From Typha latifolia (taxonomy: Eukaryota > Streptophyta > Magnoliopsida > Poales > Typhaceae), in the NCBI GenBank assembly GCA_019914945.1, contig CM034111.1:5642001-5706000 (forward strand): a DNA stretch of 64,000 bases. The letters are read 5' to 3'. This document shows positions 12,063 through 22,500 of the stretch, piece by piece (position 1 is the stretch's first letter; the number at the start of each line of letters is the position of its first letter). The notes under the pieces were generated by a model that saw only the letters and a program-made list of their open reading frames with translations, was not told where the DNA came from and did no database searches. A program made the translations under genes and the position numbers.

Positions 12063-13822
12063 CATCGAAATTTACATACCTCTAAACAATTCTGGATATT
12101 TGGATCGTATCTCATCTTCACGTTCCCAAGAAGCCTCTTCTACTGCATGGTTCCTCAACAGAATTTTTACTAAATGTATAACTTTTGTTCTTAGTACTTT
12201 ATCTCTTCTAGCAAGGACTTTCACAGGCTGCTCTTCATATGATAAATTTTGCTGCAACTGAACTGGTTCATAATGAATCACATGTGAAGGATCGATATAT
12301 ATATTTCCTTAGTACTGACACGTGGAACACATTATGAATTTGTGCTAAATCAGGGGGTAAAGCTACTCTATAAGCTACAGGCCCCACTCGTCCAAGAATC
12401 TCATAAGGCCCCACTCGTCCAAGAATCTCATAAGGTCCTATATACCTAGGACTTAACTTTCCTTTCTTTCCAAAGCGAAACACACCCTTCCAAGGTGATA
12501 CTCTTAAGAATACTTTGTCCCCAACATGAAACTCCAAATCACGCCTCCTATTATCAGCATAACTTTTCTGTCTACTTTGTGCCACCTTCATATGTTCTCT
12601 AATTGTCTTTATCTTCTCAACTGTAGCTTGCACTCGTATTAAGTTTTCAACCTTTTTTTCTCTAACTTCTTCCCAATCGATTGGTGATGCATTTCCTGCC
12701 ATATAATGCTTCATACGGAGGCATACCAATACTAGCATGATAGCTGTTATTATAAGCAAACTCTATCAAGGGTAAATATTTGTCCCAGCCCAATCCAAAA
12801 TCAATTACACATGCTCTCAACATATCCTCTAATGATTGAATAGTACGCTCAGATTGACCATCTGTCTGAGGATGATAAGCTGTACTAAACTGTAATTTTA
12901 TTCCAAAAGAGTGATGAAACTGCTTCCAAAATCTAGACACAAAACGAGGATCTCTATCTCAAGTGATACTAACAGAATTTCCATGGTGAGCAAAAATTTC
13001 ATCTCTAAACAAGATAGCTAACTTTTCCATTGAATCGTAGTACTAACTGCAAAAAATGTGCTAATTTGGTTAATCTATCAATAATCACCCAAATTGCATT
13101 CTTCCCTTTCTGTGTCTTTGGTAATCCTGTCACAAAATCCATATTAATGTGTTCCCATTTCCATTCAGGAATCTGCAAAGGTTGTTGTGCGCCTGCAGGC
13201 CTTTGGTGCTCAATCTTGACTTGCTGACAAGTTAAACACTTAGCCACAAATTCCCCAATATTTCTTTTCATTTCTTCCCAAGAATTTCTTCTGTAACTCA
13301 TGATACATTTTTGTTCCCTCGGGGTGCATAGCATAAGCAGAACTATGAGCCTCATTTAAAATTTTATTTCTAAGTCCTTCACAATTAGGAACATATAATC
13401 TGCCTCTAAAACGCAATATCCCGGTAGAGTCTATAGAGAAATCTGATTTACTGGAATTCTGTACTTGTTTCACAATTTGCATAGCCTTAATATCAGTCTT
13501 CTGAGATGCACTAATTCTATCTTTCAATGTAGGTTTGATAGTAAATTGTGCAAGTAAACCAACTCCACCACCCTTGGCCATAATTGGAACTTCTAGCCTT
13601 TGCAGATCCTTAAGTATCATAGTTTGTTGGGTAATTAAAAATGCTAGACTCCCAGCTGACTTCCTACTTAAGGCATCTGCAACAACATTTGCTTTACCTG
13701 GATGATAATTTATGGTACAATCATAATCCTTCACTAATTCCAACCATCTCCTTCGCCGCAAATTAAGTTCTTTCTGAGTAAACAAATATTTAAGACTTTT
13801 ATGATCTGTAAAAATTTCACAT
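12063..13822 (-). pseudogene. element D pol: RNase H tail, integrase, chromodomain
   Basis: Minus-strand order: end of RNase H (13822-13600; [42 protein letters not shown]), integrase zinc module (13380-13200; [26 protein letters not shown]), catalytic core ([30 protein letters not shown] with Glu intact), then a chromodomain-like tail ending PELFRGM (12072). This is the same Tekay type as the first element but better kept. Lesions include a TGA just before DRDPRF (near 12962), a frameshift near 13000 and one near 13260. A 27-bp in-frame duplication at 12382-12435 doubles VGPYEILGR. Everything upstream of the RNase H tail is missing: at 13823 the sequence switches to LTR material. Confidence 0.9.
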
Positions 13823-14295
13823 TAGTGCAGCCAGGGATAGAAGGGAAGAAGGTGGAGGAGAGGAAGAAGAAAGAGAAGAAGGAGAAGAAGAAGAAAGAAC
13901 AAGGAGAAGGTTGGGCCATGGGGGAGGGGTGTGGCCGCTGGTGGCCACTCAGCGGCCGGCCTATCGCTGACGGCTCAATCCTCCAGCAGTCCGAGAGAAA
14001 GCTGATAAAGAGAGAAAGAGAGGTAGAGAGAGAGAGATAGAGAGAGAGGGAAGCTCATCGGCGTTAGTGGATGTGGCAGTGGCAGCGGGTAGAGAGAGAG
14101 AAGGGTGTTAGAGAGAGGGGGGAGAGAGAGAGAGAGAGAGAGAGAGAGTGAGGGAAGCTCACTGGCGTTAGTGGATGTGGCGGTGGCAGCGGGTAGAGAG
14201 AGAGAAGGGGTGTTAGAGAGAGAGAGAAGGGGTGTTAGAGAGAGGGAGAGAGAAAGAGAGAGAGAGATAGACGGTGGGGAGGGGTTGCGGCACGG
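13823..14295 (-). mobile_element. T-family LTR fragment with GA-rich tandem duplication
   Basis: Read on the minus strand it resembles the CT-rich front part of T LTRs (TCAGCGATAGGCCGGCC, then TTCTTCTTCTCC runs). It could be the remains of element D's 5' LTR. It contains a roughly 104-bp tandem duplication (unit starts GGGAAGCTCA at 14048 and 14152, each with GGCGTTAGTGGATGTGGC). Apparent open frames here are low-complexity Arg/Glu runs and are not genes. Confidence 0.6.
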
Positions 14296-15112
14296 CTATG
14301 AAGCGGCAATAATACCCGGTCAGTGCCAAGAATCCTCACAATCCTGTGGTGGTGGTAGGAATAGGCCAAACGATCATGCATGCTACTTTTTGAGGATCTG
14401 TCACTACACCTTCCGCTGAGATGATGTGGCCTAAATACTCCACTTGTGGTACTCCCCATAGGAACTTGGACTTCTTGATCTTCAACTGATTTTGCTTCAA
14501 CAAATTCAGCACATCCTCCAAATGCCGCCAATACTCCAATTCACTCCTACTATACACTAAAATGTTGCCAAAGAATACCAAAATATTCCTTCGCAATAGA
14601 GGCCGAAATATATCATTCATGAGGCCTTGAAAAGTAGCTAGAGCATTGGTGAGACCAAAAGGCATCACCCGGAACTCGTAATGCCCGTTCGGAGTCCGAA
14701 ATGTAGTCTTGTGCACATCTGCCAGGTGAACTCTAATTTGATGATACCCAGCCCTCAAGTCAAGCTTGCCGAATATAGTCGCCTCTGCAAGCTCGTCCAA
14801 CAGCTCCTCTATAATCGGAATGGGATATTGGTCCTTGACGATGATAGCGTTTAGTACCTGGTAGTCGACACAAAAATGCCATGTCTAGTCCTTCTTTCGC
14901 ACCAATAGCACGGGCGATGAGTAAGAGCTATGACTTGGTTGTATGAGGGCTTGCTCCAACATCTCAGCTACCATCTTTGAGATAACTTCCTTTTGCACAT
15001 GTGGATACTGATATGGCATCACATTCGCCGGTGCAGCCTCAGGCACAATTTCTATGCGATGGTCCACCATTGTTCTTGGTGGCAACTCCTTTGGTTCCTC
15101 AAACAGTCCAGC
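14296..15112 (-). pseudogene. element A pol, reverse transcriptase
   Basis: RT blocks on the minus strand: MVDHRIEIVPEAAPANVMPY and VQKEVISKMVAEMLEQALIQ (15085-14940), SPVLLVRKKD, a gap with stops near 14885, then AGYHQIRVHLADVHKTTF, GHYEFRVMPFGLTNALATFQ and the catalytic box region ILVFFGNILVYSRS. The box normally reads FFDD: both Asp are replaced (Gly-Asn), which alone abolishes polymerase activity. Sister copy B keeps FFDD. The fragment ends at GLTGYY (about 14300). The missing piece up to the RNase H part at 8935 is only some 25-35 bp, so 8937-14295 is inserted DNA. Confidence 0.9.
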
Positions 15113-15660
15113 AAATTAGTCTAATAAATTAGACAACTCGATGGTAGTATCTGGACTCATTTGAGGCTCGTCTCCTACTAGTCCTAACTGAAGAAGATAG
15201 GCCAAATCACTCGCACATGGCAGCCCCACCATCAGCTGCATCGCTGGAATTGGCAGAGTACAAACACCATCAAGTCGCACCTCTTTGTTTTCTTGCTTAA
15301 ATTTCATCCACATGCTTCGGAAATCAAATGTGACGGGTCCCAAACTCTATAACCACTAAGTGCCAAGGACAATGTCTGCTTCTCGCAGCGCCAACGGATA
15401 CAAGTCCACAATGATGTTATGTCTTTGCACTCGTATACCGACCCAGCGACATAAGCTCTCCGCCTTAAGCTTCGTGCCATCTCCAATAGCAACATCAAAC
15501 CCCATGGTAGGTTCAGCGTCCAAGCCCAATCTCCTTACTAACCTCTCGTCTAGAAAGTTGTGTGTACTTCCAAAATCGATGAGGATGTGCACATAATGCT
15601 TTCTAATGAGTCCGTCTACTCATAATGTCCTTGGCGCGGAAGTACCCGAATATGTATGCA
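15113..15660 (-). pseudogene. element A pol, protease and linker
   Basis: The aspartic protease motif reads ILIDFGSTHNFLDERLVRRL (about 15592-15540). The Asp is present but the Ser of the D-S-G triad is Phe; copies B and C have DSG. It continues GFDVAIGDGTKLKAESLC and DIVLGTQWL, then a linker (VTFDFRSMWMKFKQ, VRLDGVCTLPIPAMQLMVGL) into RT. Frame changes near 15350 and 15116 break it. The protease would cleave Gag-Pol in the particle. Confidence 0.85.
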
Positions 15661-17047
15661 TCGATATTTTAGCTTAGATATCTTCCTCCGTGCCCTCCTC
15701 AATGGTCTCTTCATGGACCTCCTCTGAACACTCTCCATCACCAACAACCTCATCGTCCTCCTCGAGACTGCCGATGAGCATCACACTCCCGATCGGTTTG
15801 GAACACCGATGACCAGGGGTGAAATGTTCATCACATCGAAAGCAAAGGCCCTTTGCTTTACGCTCCTCCACTTGGGCAGGTGTGAGAGTTCGAACCGGGG
15901 GGTCTAGTGCCTCCCTGTAACATCGAAAGAAGGTCTCAAAGGTGGTCGTGGTCAAGTACTCGCAGCCACTATTTTTGAACCCGTAGAATTTCCAGCTGGC
16001 GTTCTAGGCGCAAACCGTCCATCACGGTTGCCCCAACTTATTTTTGCTGCCATCTTGAGACCCTTATGCTTTTGCTCCATTCTCACATCCTTCTCAAAGG
16101 CCTCCTCAAGAGTGGTAGGACAAAGAGCACGAACATTCGCCTATATCTCATCCCACAACCCTAAAATGAATGTGCTCATTAATGTCGGTTCGAGCTAAGG
16201 TAGCTCACAACAACTACTAAATCTTTCAAATTCAGCTTGGTATTCCAATACGGTCATCCTCTGAACCATCTTGCTTAATGTGGGAGGAAAATATTCATAT
16301 GCCGTTGTCCCAAATCTGCGTGTAATCCTCATACAAAAGTTAGCCCAACTGGTAAATCCTCCACCACGAATAACCGATCTATACCAATGCAATGCCATTC
16401 CTTGGAGGTGAAAGGTTGCCATCTAGATCTTTGCGTCCTCCGTTGTCCCTTGACAATCAAAGTATTGTTCAACTTGAAACACCGAATCCGTTGGATCACC
16501 GCCTTAGAATTTTAGAAAGTCCAAGTGTGTGATTCTCCCCCGAATAGCATTGTCGGGTTCACGAAAGATCTTTGGTTCAGGTCTGAACCTTTGTGTATGT
16601 TGATCTCCTTCTCTAAATCCTCGAGCACATCCATCACCATCACCGAAGAGATCAACCTCATCCTCAAAGTGCCATTCGTCCTCTTTGACGAAGTGCACTA
16701 GTGCCGCTCGACTCTCGGGTTCCACCATCGCCGGTCTTGGGTTTTGTAATGGAGGTGGTGGATGATGTGTAGGCATAGGTAAAAGAGGATCATTGACACT
16801 AACATGTCAAACCAAGACCTGTGGGGTATCGGTTCGGTGTGGTCCCATCACTGGTTCTTCTTGAGGCACCGATCGTCGTCGGGGAGATGACGAAGCCGAT
16901 TGGTTCATGACATATTCCTTTAAAGCATTATGATCATTCTACATTGCATCAACTCTATGTAGCAACATTTGGAATATGTCCCTAAGTTCATCCGCCAAGC
17001 CCATATTCACACCCATGGACGTTGGTTGACTCGGTCCTGCTGTAGTC
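15661..17047 (-). pseudogene. element A gag
   Basis: From the N-terminal side on the minus strand: MGVNMGLADELRDIFQMLLH (about 17030-16945), a proline-rich stretch (PTHHPPPPLQNPRP), acidic HFEDEVDLFGDGDG, the gag core MATFHLQGMALHWYRSVIRG with FGTTAYEYFPPTLSKM (16422-16195), and a zinc-knuckle-like CFRCDEHFTPGHRC (about 15860-15800). Several frameshifts and stops. It ends at 17047 where the T-family CT-rich DNA starts; the first 60 or so codons, primer site and 5' LTR seen in B and C are missing. Positions 16776-16780 (TAGGT) are the empty site that is filled by a solo LTR in copy B. Confidence 0.85.
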
Positions 17048-17077
17048 CACCATAATCCCCATTGACTCCCCCATCGC

Positions 17078-17124
<47 letters not shown>

Positions 17125-17365
17125 CTCTCGGTTTCGTCCCCACCTCCCCATCAACCTCTCTCTCGTTTCCCTCCAACCTCTCTCTCTCTCTTATGGATTC
17201 GTTGTCGCCGTTCCTAGAACCCCTCACCTCCACCGCCTCCACTGCACCAAACTACTAGTGAGCCTTCTCCTCCTCTCCTTCCTTTTCTTCTCTATCTCTC
17301 TCTTTGGCTCAGGTTTGTTGTAACCGAGCCACCGGCGAGAGGCTGACCAACAACGGCTGGTCCAT
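17048..17365 (+). mobile_element. left part of T-family LTR T3
   Basis: CT-rich DNA with a long (CT)n run (17083-17121), then CACCGGCGAGAGGCTGACC, which aligns with the T4 LTR segment around 36370. It continues after T2 at 28925 (CTCTCTACCGGCCCAGCTC against T4's CCACCGGCCCGGGTCCG). TCCAT (17361-17365) is the left target duplication of T2. Confidence 0.65.
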
Positions 17366-17613
17366 TGTAATAACCAAGATAAAAAAATAAAAAAATAAAA
17401 TATAATAAAATAATAATATTAATAACAATAATAATAATAATATATAAATTAAATATTAAAAAAAAGGAGAAAAGAAAGAAATTAAAAAAAAATTGTTGCA
17501 TGGCACGAGCTCGTGCCATGCAAATTGTGGGCGCACGAAGAGGGCGCCACGTGCGCCCACAACTACCGTAGCTGCCGCCCTTCCCTCCTTCACCGCCTAT
17601 CTCTTTCTCCCTC

Positions 17614-17654
<41 letters not shown>

Positions 17655-17949
17655 CGAGCTCTCGCTTTCTCTCCTTCCCTTGCCAACGCCAACCTACCAC
17701 CGCCGTCGCCGCCGCAACCCCCCCTCACCGTTCCTCTCGATAGCCCTCTCTCTAAGTCGCTCGTTCCCTCTCTCACTCTTTCTCTTACCCTCCTCTCTTT
17801 CTCTCTCTCTTACCCTCCTCTCTTTCTCTCTCTCTATCACCTCTTTCTTTCTCTCCTCGCCGACGGCTTCTCGCCATCGCCGTCGTCGCCGCCGCACCCC
17901 TCACCACTTTTTCTCTCTAACTCTCTCGTTCTCTCTCTCTTACCCTCCT
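17366..17949 (+). mobile_element. left part of T-family LTR T2
   Basis: Starts TGTAATAACC, followed by an A/T-rich run, two strong hairpins (17496-17560), and CT-rich DNA up to the SIRE insertion at 17950; the same kind of sequence resumes at 25644. T2 ends at 28924 with GGGGCGTTACA. TCCAT before and TCCAC after it look like a target duplication with one change, so T2 is best read as a solo LTR. Apparent Ser/Leu/Pro-rich open frames in all phases here are translations of CT repeats, not genes. Confidence 0.7.
17496..17560. repeat. two adjacent GC-rich palindromes in T2
   Basis: 17496-17523 is a perfect 28-bp palindrome (14-bp arm TTGCATGGCACGAG, no loop). 17527-17537 and 17550-17560 form an 11-bp perfect inverted repeat (GTGGGCGCACG) with a 12-base loop. 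They lie about 130-195 bp inside the LTR start. Confidence 0.9.
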
Positions 17950-18819
17950 TGTTAGGTTTTTATTTGTTGGGAATTATGTACAAAATATTCTAAGTGTATT
18001 TTTTCAAGTATATGAGCTTTCCACAAGTCTAGAATATCTCTGGTTTGAAGAATTGCAAGATTATTGGAGAAAAGCCGTTGAGTTCACACCGCGTTCACAA
18101 ATGCGTTCGAACGCAGAATCTGCGTTCACACAGACCGAGAGCTGCGTTCACAAACGCGTTCGAACGTAACCCAAAGAATTCAAGCTGTTGAGTTCGAACG
18201 CACTCGGGCCCGTTCGAACGCACTTGAGATCAAGTCATACCGTTCGAATGCACCCGGGTCGCGTTCGAACGCACCAACGAAGTTTGATAAAATTAGACTT
18301 TCGTGAGTACGGATAAGACTTAGATTTGGCTCTATCTTGGAGATCATATATAAGAATTGTGATGCCTTATCCCTAGGACAGTTGAAGAAGCATTATTGAA
18401 GGAGACTTCTTGAGGCTATATCGGTTCTTCAACTAACAAGGTTCCACTCATCATTAAAAAAGTTAATCTTTCGTCTTAAGGGTTATCTAGACGAATGATC
18501 AATCTCAAGGGTTACTGAGGTTGGACTTCAATCACGAGAAGTAGTGAATCATGGGTTCTAGCGAGCAAGACTGAGAAGAACAAAGTCGTTTGGATCGACG
18601 GGTTGTTTTGTGAGTTAGTCTTGTAACTGCTACTATTCTAGTGATTAGTTTTGATCCGAGTTTGGATCCATGGTTTTTTCCCGTTTGGGTTTTTCCACGT
18701 TAAAATCTTGGCATTCATCTCTGCTTTCGTTCTTAATATTTCTACGGACTTTTACTTAAGCGAACGAGTGATATCATTGCCTAGTATTTAGATATATACT
18801 TGTGTCTAGGGGTTTTTCA
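17950..18819 (+). mobile_element. 5' LTR of SIRE-type copia element
   Basis: 870 bp, TGTTAGG...TTTTTCA. Order: a GTTCGAACGC array (18088-18273, with exact GCGTTCGAACGC at 18103 and 18262), TATA box TATATAAG (18347-18354), a leader, then the primer site. Homologous to 25051-25643 (the element's own truncated 3' LTR) and 54048-54969 (a second copy). Confidence 0.9.
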
Positions 18820-18820
18820 A

Positions 18821-18833
18821 TTGGTATCAGAGC
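18821..18833 (+). promoter_or_regulatory. primer binding site of the SIRE element
   Basis: TTGGTATCAGAGC, a perfect match to the common initiator Met-tRNA complement, one base after the LTR end. Confidence 0.9.
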
Positions 18834-18868
18834 AAGTTCTCTCACCCTTTGAGAGAGATTAGATAGGC

Positions 18869-20587
18869 ATGGATTTTCATATAGATGGACCATCATCTAT
18901 TAGACCTCCTATCCTAGATGGATCAAATTATGGATATTGGAAAGCTAGGATAAGAGCTTACTTGAAGTCTATAGATGAACGAGTATGGTTTGCCGTTGTG
19001 AACGGTTGGAGTCCACCAATGTACATGGTGGATGATAAACTTGTTGATAAACCGATAGAGTCATGGGATAGGTCAGATTATGAAAAAGTTGGATGGAATA
19101 GCAAGGCAATAAATGCAATTTTTAGTTGTGTTTCCTCGGAAGAATTTAGAAGAATTTCTACTTGTGAGATAGCAAAAGAAACTTGGACGATGTTAGAAAC
19201 TACTCACGAAGGAACTATGGCTGTAAAACTTTCTAAACTTCAGAGGTTGACTACTAGTTTTGAAACTCTACGTATGGAGGAGAATGAGACATTTGATGAG
19301 TTCTATGCAAAGCTGAGTGATATAGTCAACTCCAGTTTCAATCTAGGAGAGAAAATTCCTAAAAACAGAATTGTTCGTAAGATCCTTAGGTCTCTTTCAG
19401 AGAGGTTTCAGGCGAAAGTTACAGCTATTGAGAAAATTAAGGATATCGATTCTATGAAAGTTGAACCATTGGTAGGAAATCTACAAACATTTGAGTCCAG
19501 TCTTTCAAAACCGAGAAAGTCCAAAGGGATTGCTCTATCCACAGTTGAAGAAATTATAGAGGAGTCTGATGATGAAGGTGATTTAGATGTTGAGATGTTG
19601 GCCATATTCGTCAAAAAGTTTAATAAATTCTTTCGGAAGGCAAACAAGTTGAATGCTAAAAAACTTGAGAAAAGCAAAGCCTTTGTGAAAAAGAAGAATA
19701 CTGCGAGTTCGAATATAGGTGTGAGCAACAACAATGTCAAACAGAAAAATAAGAATTATGAGAATAAAGTTCGATGTTTTGAATGTTCTGGTTTTGGACA
19801 CATAGCACAAGAATGCCCTAATCGCCTTAAGAAGAAGGGTAAAGCTATGAAAGTTACTTGGGATGACTCATATGATTCTGATGATGATTCTGGAAAAGAC
19901 GAAGAAAACTTTGTTGCTTTTGCCTCTTCTCTACTTAATATCGATTCTATTGTTGATACTAATAGTACAGATGATCAGGATATGTTACCAGCTGAGGAAG
20001 ATGAATCTGAAATTCAAAAGGCATATAATGACCTGTACCTGGAGTCGTTTAAACTCAAGAAAAACAATCTTAGACTACTTCAACGACTCAAGGTAATCGA
20101 ACTAGAAAGAATTCAATTTGAGGAGAAGTACAAATTGGAACTTAAACGTGTCAAAGACCTTTCTGAACAATTTGACAATGCAAAAACTAAAATGAAGGCT
20201 GATGAAATTGAACTAGAGCGACTGAATAAGGAAGTGACATTTCTAAAAGGGAAGAATAAACTTGACGAGATTCTAAAAGCTCAGATCTCTGGAAAAGACA
20301 GGTATGGTGTTGGATACACTAGTAATTCAAATAATAATAAAACTGTCTTCATTTCTGCAGGTATACAAAAGGAAGAATACCTGAAGTCATCAACTGCATT
20401 TACAAAGCAATCCTGGATGAATGCTTCTAAACTGAAGGTGAATCTACAAACTGGTGAATCGTCAACGGCACCAAAGGTAAATTTTAATCACACTCCTCGA
20501 CAAAAGGTGAGTAGAAAAGGGTTTGTTCCGACATGCTATCATTGCGGCATTCTAGGGCATATTCGACCTCATTGCATATTTTTTTAG
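18869..20587 (+). CDS. SIRE-type copia Gag, intact 572-aa frame
   Basis: The ATG at 18869 is the first after the primer site and opens 572 codons. The N-terminal half is the copia gag domain (PPILDGSNYGYWKARIRAYL, then WDRSDYEKVGWNSKAINAIF and the block ETWTMLETTHEGT), which forms the particle shell. Next comes a Lys-rich segment, a zinc knuckle CFECSGFGHIAQEC (about residues 304-317), an acidic patch, a predicted coiled coil (about residues 380-480, ELERIQFEEKYKLELKRVKD), and a second knuckle CYHCGILGHIRPHC at the C-terminus. Two knuckles and a coiled coil fit the SIRE/Maximus group. The frame ends at TAG 20585-20587 and protease continues in the same frame, as in SIRE elements where gag and pol are divided by one stop. 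Confidence 0.85.
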   Translation: MDFHIDGPSSIRPPILDGSNYGYWKARIRAYLKSIDERVWFAVVNGWSPPMYMVDDKLVDKPIESWDRSDYEKVGWNSKAINAIFSCVSSEEFRRISTCEIAKETWTMLETTHEGTMAVKLSKLQRLTTSFETLRMEENETFDEFYAKLSDIVNSSFNLGEKIPKNRIVRKILRSLSERFQAKVTAIEKIKDIDSMKVEPLVGNLQTFESSLSKPRKSKGIALSTVEEIIEESDDEGDLDVEMLAIFVKKFNKFFRKANKLNAKKLEKSKAFVKKKNTASSNIGVSNNNVKQKNKNYENKVRCFECSGFGHIAQECPNRLKKKGKAMKVTWDDSYDSDDDSGKDEENFVAFASSLLNIDSIVDTNSTDDQDMLPAEEDESEIQKAYNDLYLESFKLKKNNLRLLQRLKVIELERIQFEEKYKLELKRVKDLSEQFDNAKTKMKADEIELERLNKEVTFLKGKNKLDEILKAQISGKDRYGVGYTSNSNNNKTVFISAGIQKEEYLKSSTAFTKQSWMNASKLKVNLQTGESSTAPKVNFNHTPRQKVSRKGFVPTCYHCGILGHIRPHCIFF

Positions 20588-20911
20588 AAACCTAGAACTG
20601 CTTTCATTTATGGGATGAAAACAAAGGCCATATGGGTCAAGAAAAGTGATTTGAAATGTTATGTTGTGCATACAGCCTTGAAAGCTTTAAATTCTGATTT
20701 GTGGTATTTACACAGTGGCTGTTCAAGACATATGTCGGGTGACAAGTCGTTATTTTCTAATCTTGAAAAACATGAAGGGGGAGTTGTGACATTCGGAGAT
20801 GGTAATTCATCCAAGGTAATAGGTAAAGGAAAGGTAAGTTCTCCGGGGGTTCCTATTCTTGAAAATGTTCTTCATGTTAAGGGCTTGAAAATGAAAAAAA
20901 TTTCAAGATGA
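20588..20911 (+). pseudogene. SIRE protease remnant
   Basis: In frame with gag after the TAG: AIWVKKSDLKCYVVHTALKA, then WYLHSGCSRHMSGD and GGVVTFGDGNSSKVIGKG. The catalytic motif of copia proteases is DSG; here it is HSG, so the nucleophilic Asp codon GAC has become CAC and the enzyme would be dead. The frame stops at 20909-20911, where LHVKGLK should lead into the integrase zinc domain but instead joins the integrase core at ENENFSIFCDSLG. Confidence 0.85.
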
Positions 20912-21383
20912 AAATGAAAATTTTTCTATATTTTGCGATTCTCTTGGTATTCAACATGAGTTTTCAGCTCCTATAACTCCACAACAGAATGGGATTGTTG
21001 AAAGAAAGAACCGAGTTGTGCAGGAAATGGCTAGGGTTATGCTTCATGCTAAACATGTTACTCAAAGGTTTTGGTTGAAGGCGGTTAATACAGCGGTGCA
21101 TGTGATAAATCGTGTTTATCTAAGACCAGGTACTAAAATGACTGCTTATGAAATCTGGAAAGGTAAGAAACCTAGTGTTAAATATTTTCGAGTTTTTGGT
21201 AGTAAATGTTATATCTTGCGTGATCGAGAATATTTGACTAAATTTGACACTAGAAGTAGCGAATGCATCTTCTTGGGGTATTCAAATAATAGTAGAGCCT
21301 ACAGAGTATTTAATTTTGACACTTCTACTGTTATGGAATCTGCTAATGTTATGATAGATGAATCCACCACTGATTTAACTTAA
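20912..21383 (+). pseudogene. SIRE integrase, C-terminal half
   Basis: The frame resumes within the integrase core: FSIFCDSLGIQHEFSAPITP, QQNGIVERKNRVVQEMARVM, then FWLKAVNTAVHVINRVY and FGSKCYILRDREYLTKFD. Only the third catalytic acid (Glu of NGIVERKN) remains; the zinc domain and the first two Asp are gone, an internal deletion joined at about 20905. A TAA at 21381-21383 ends this open stretch. Confidence 0.9.
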
Positions 21384-22500
21384 GCTACTCCTATTTCTGT
21401 TTCTGCAGATACATATGACGAATAAATAGGAAAGGAGCTTGATTTGGAAATTGAGAATCAGGACGAGGACAAAGTTGAAATGAACAAAGATGACCGCAAC
21501 ATACCGGAACCATCTGCCAGAGTGAAATCAAATCATCCACTGTCACAAGTGATCAGAGACGTGAATGAACCAATTAAGACAAGACGACAAATCCAAAGTG
21601 AGGGATCATTTACTTGTTATACATCTTCTTTTGAACCTAAAAATGTGAAGGAAGTATTGTTAGACGATTCTTGGGTTAATGCTATGCATGAGGAATTAGA
21701 GCAATTTTCTAGGAATGATGTTTGGTATTTAGTTCCTAGACCTAAGAATGTGAACGTCATTGGAACAAAATGGATTTAGAAGAATAAAAGTGATGAACAT
21801 GGCAATATAGTTCAAAATAAAGCTAGATTCGTAGCATAGGGATATACTCAGGTTGAGGGTATAGATTTTGATGAGACATTTGCTCCTATTGCTAGATTAG
21901 AATCTATTCGTATACTGCTTGCTATTTCTTGTCACTTAAAATTTAAATTGTTTCAAATGGATGTTAAAAGTGCTTTCTTGAATGGTACTCTGAATGAAGA
22001 TGTTTATGTAGAACAACCGAAAGGGTTCGAAGATCAAAAATTTCCTTCTCATATGTTTACACTGAAAAAGGCCCTCTACGGGCTAAAACAAGCTCCAAGA
22101 GCTTGGTATGAGAAGTTGACCACTTTTTTAGTGGATGCGGGGTTCACTCGAGGGGGAGTGGACAAGATATTGTTCATTAGACGGTCGAACAAGAGTTTAG
22201 TTATGGCACAAATATATGTGGATGACATTGTCTTCGGGGCAACGAGTCAATCGTTAGCTAAGGAGTTTGCAGATCTTATGCATAGTCATTTTGAGATGAG
22301 CATGATGGGTGAGTTGAAGTTCTTTTTGGGACTTCAAATTACTCAATTGGAAAGAGGGATATTTATCGCTCAAACCAAGTATGCTAAGGATCTTGTGACT
22401 AAATTCGGTTTAGAAAATGCAAAACATGCTAGAACTCCTATGAGTACAACTACCAAACTAGGTAAGGATATTTCAGGAAAAAGTGTTGATCAGACACGGT
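21384..22500 (+). pseudogene. SIRE reverse transcriptase
   Basis: The same frame continues through several stops (near 21381, 21424, 21778, 21838) into RT: SWVNAMHEELEQFSRNDVW, NVIGTKWI, then EGIDFDETFAPIARLESIRI, LFQMDVKSAFLNGTLNEDVY, KKALYGLKQAPRAWYEKL and the catalytic box AQIYVDDIVFGAT with both Asp intact (about 22205-22245). The stop at 21778 is TAC to TAG in KWIYK; the duplicate of this segment at 22501 keeps TAC there. The open frame ends where a 209-bp duplicated segment is inserted. Confidence 0.9.

Noticed and set aside
17493..17993. Ser/Leu/Pro-rich open frames in several phases (also 25636-26450, 28810-29134, 36171-36563, 35433-35717)
   Set aside because: They are translations of CT, GA and TTC repeats inside LTRs; overlapping frames on both strands are equally open and none shows a domain or codon bias.
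18103..18273. GCGTTCGAACGC as a heat-shock element
   Set aside because: Heat-shock sites need GAA and TTC blocks separated by two bases; here TTC and GAA are adjacent, so the spacing is wrong.
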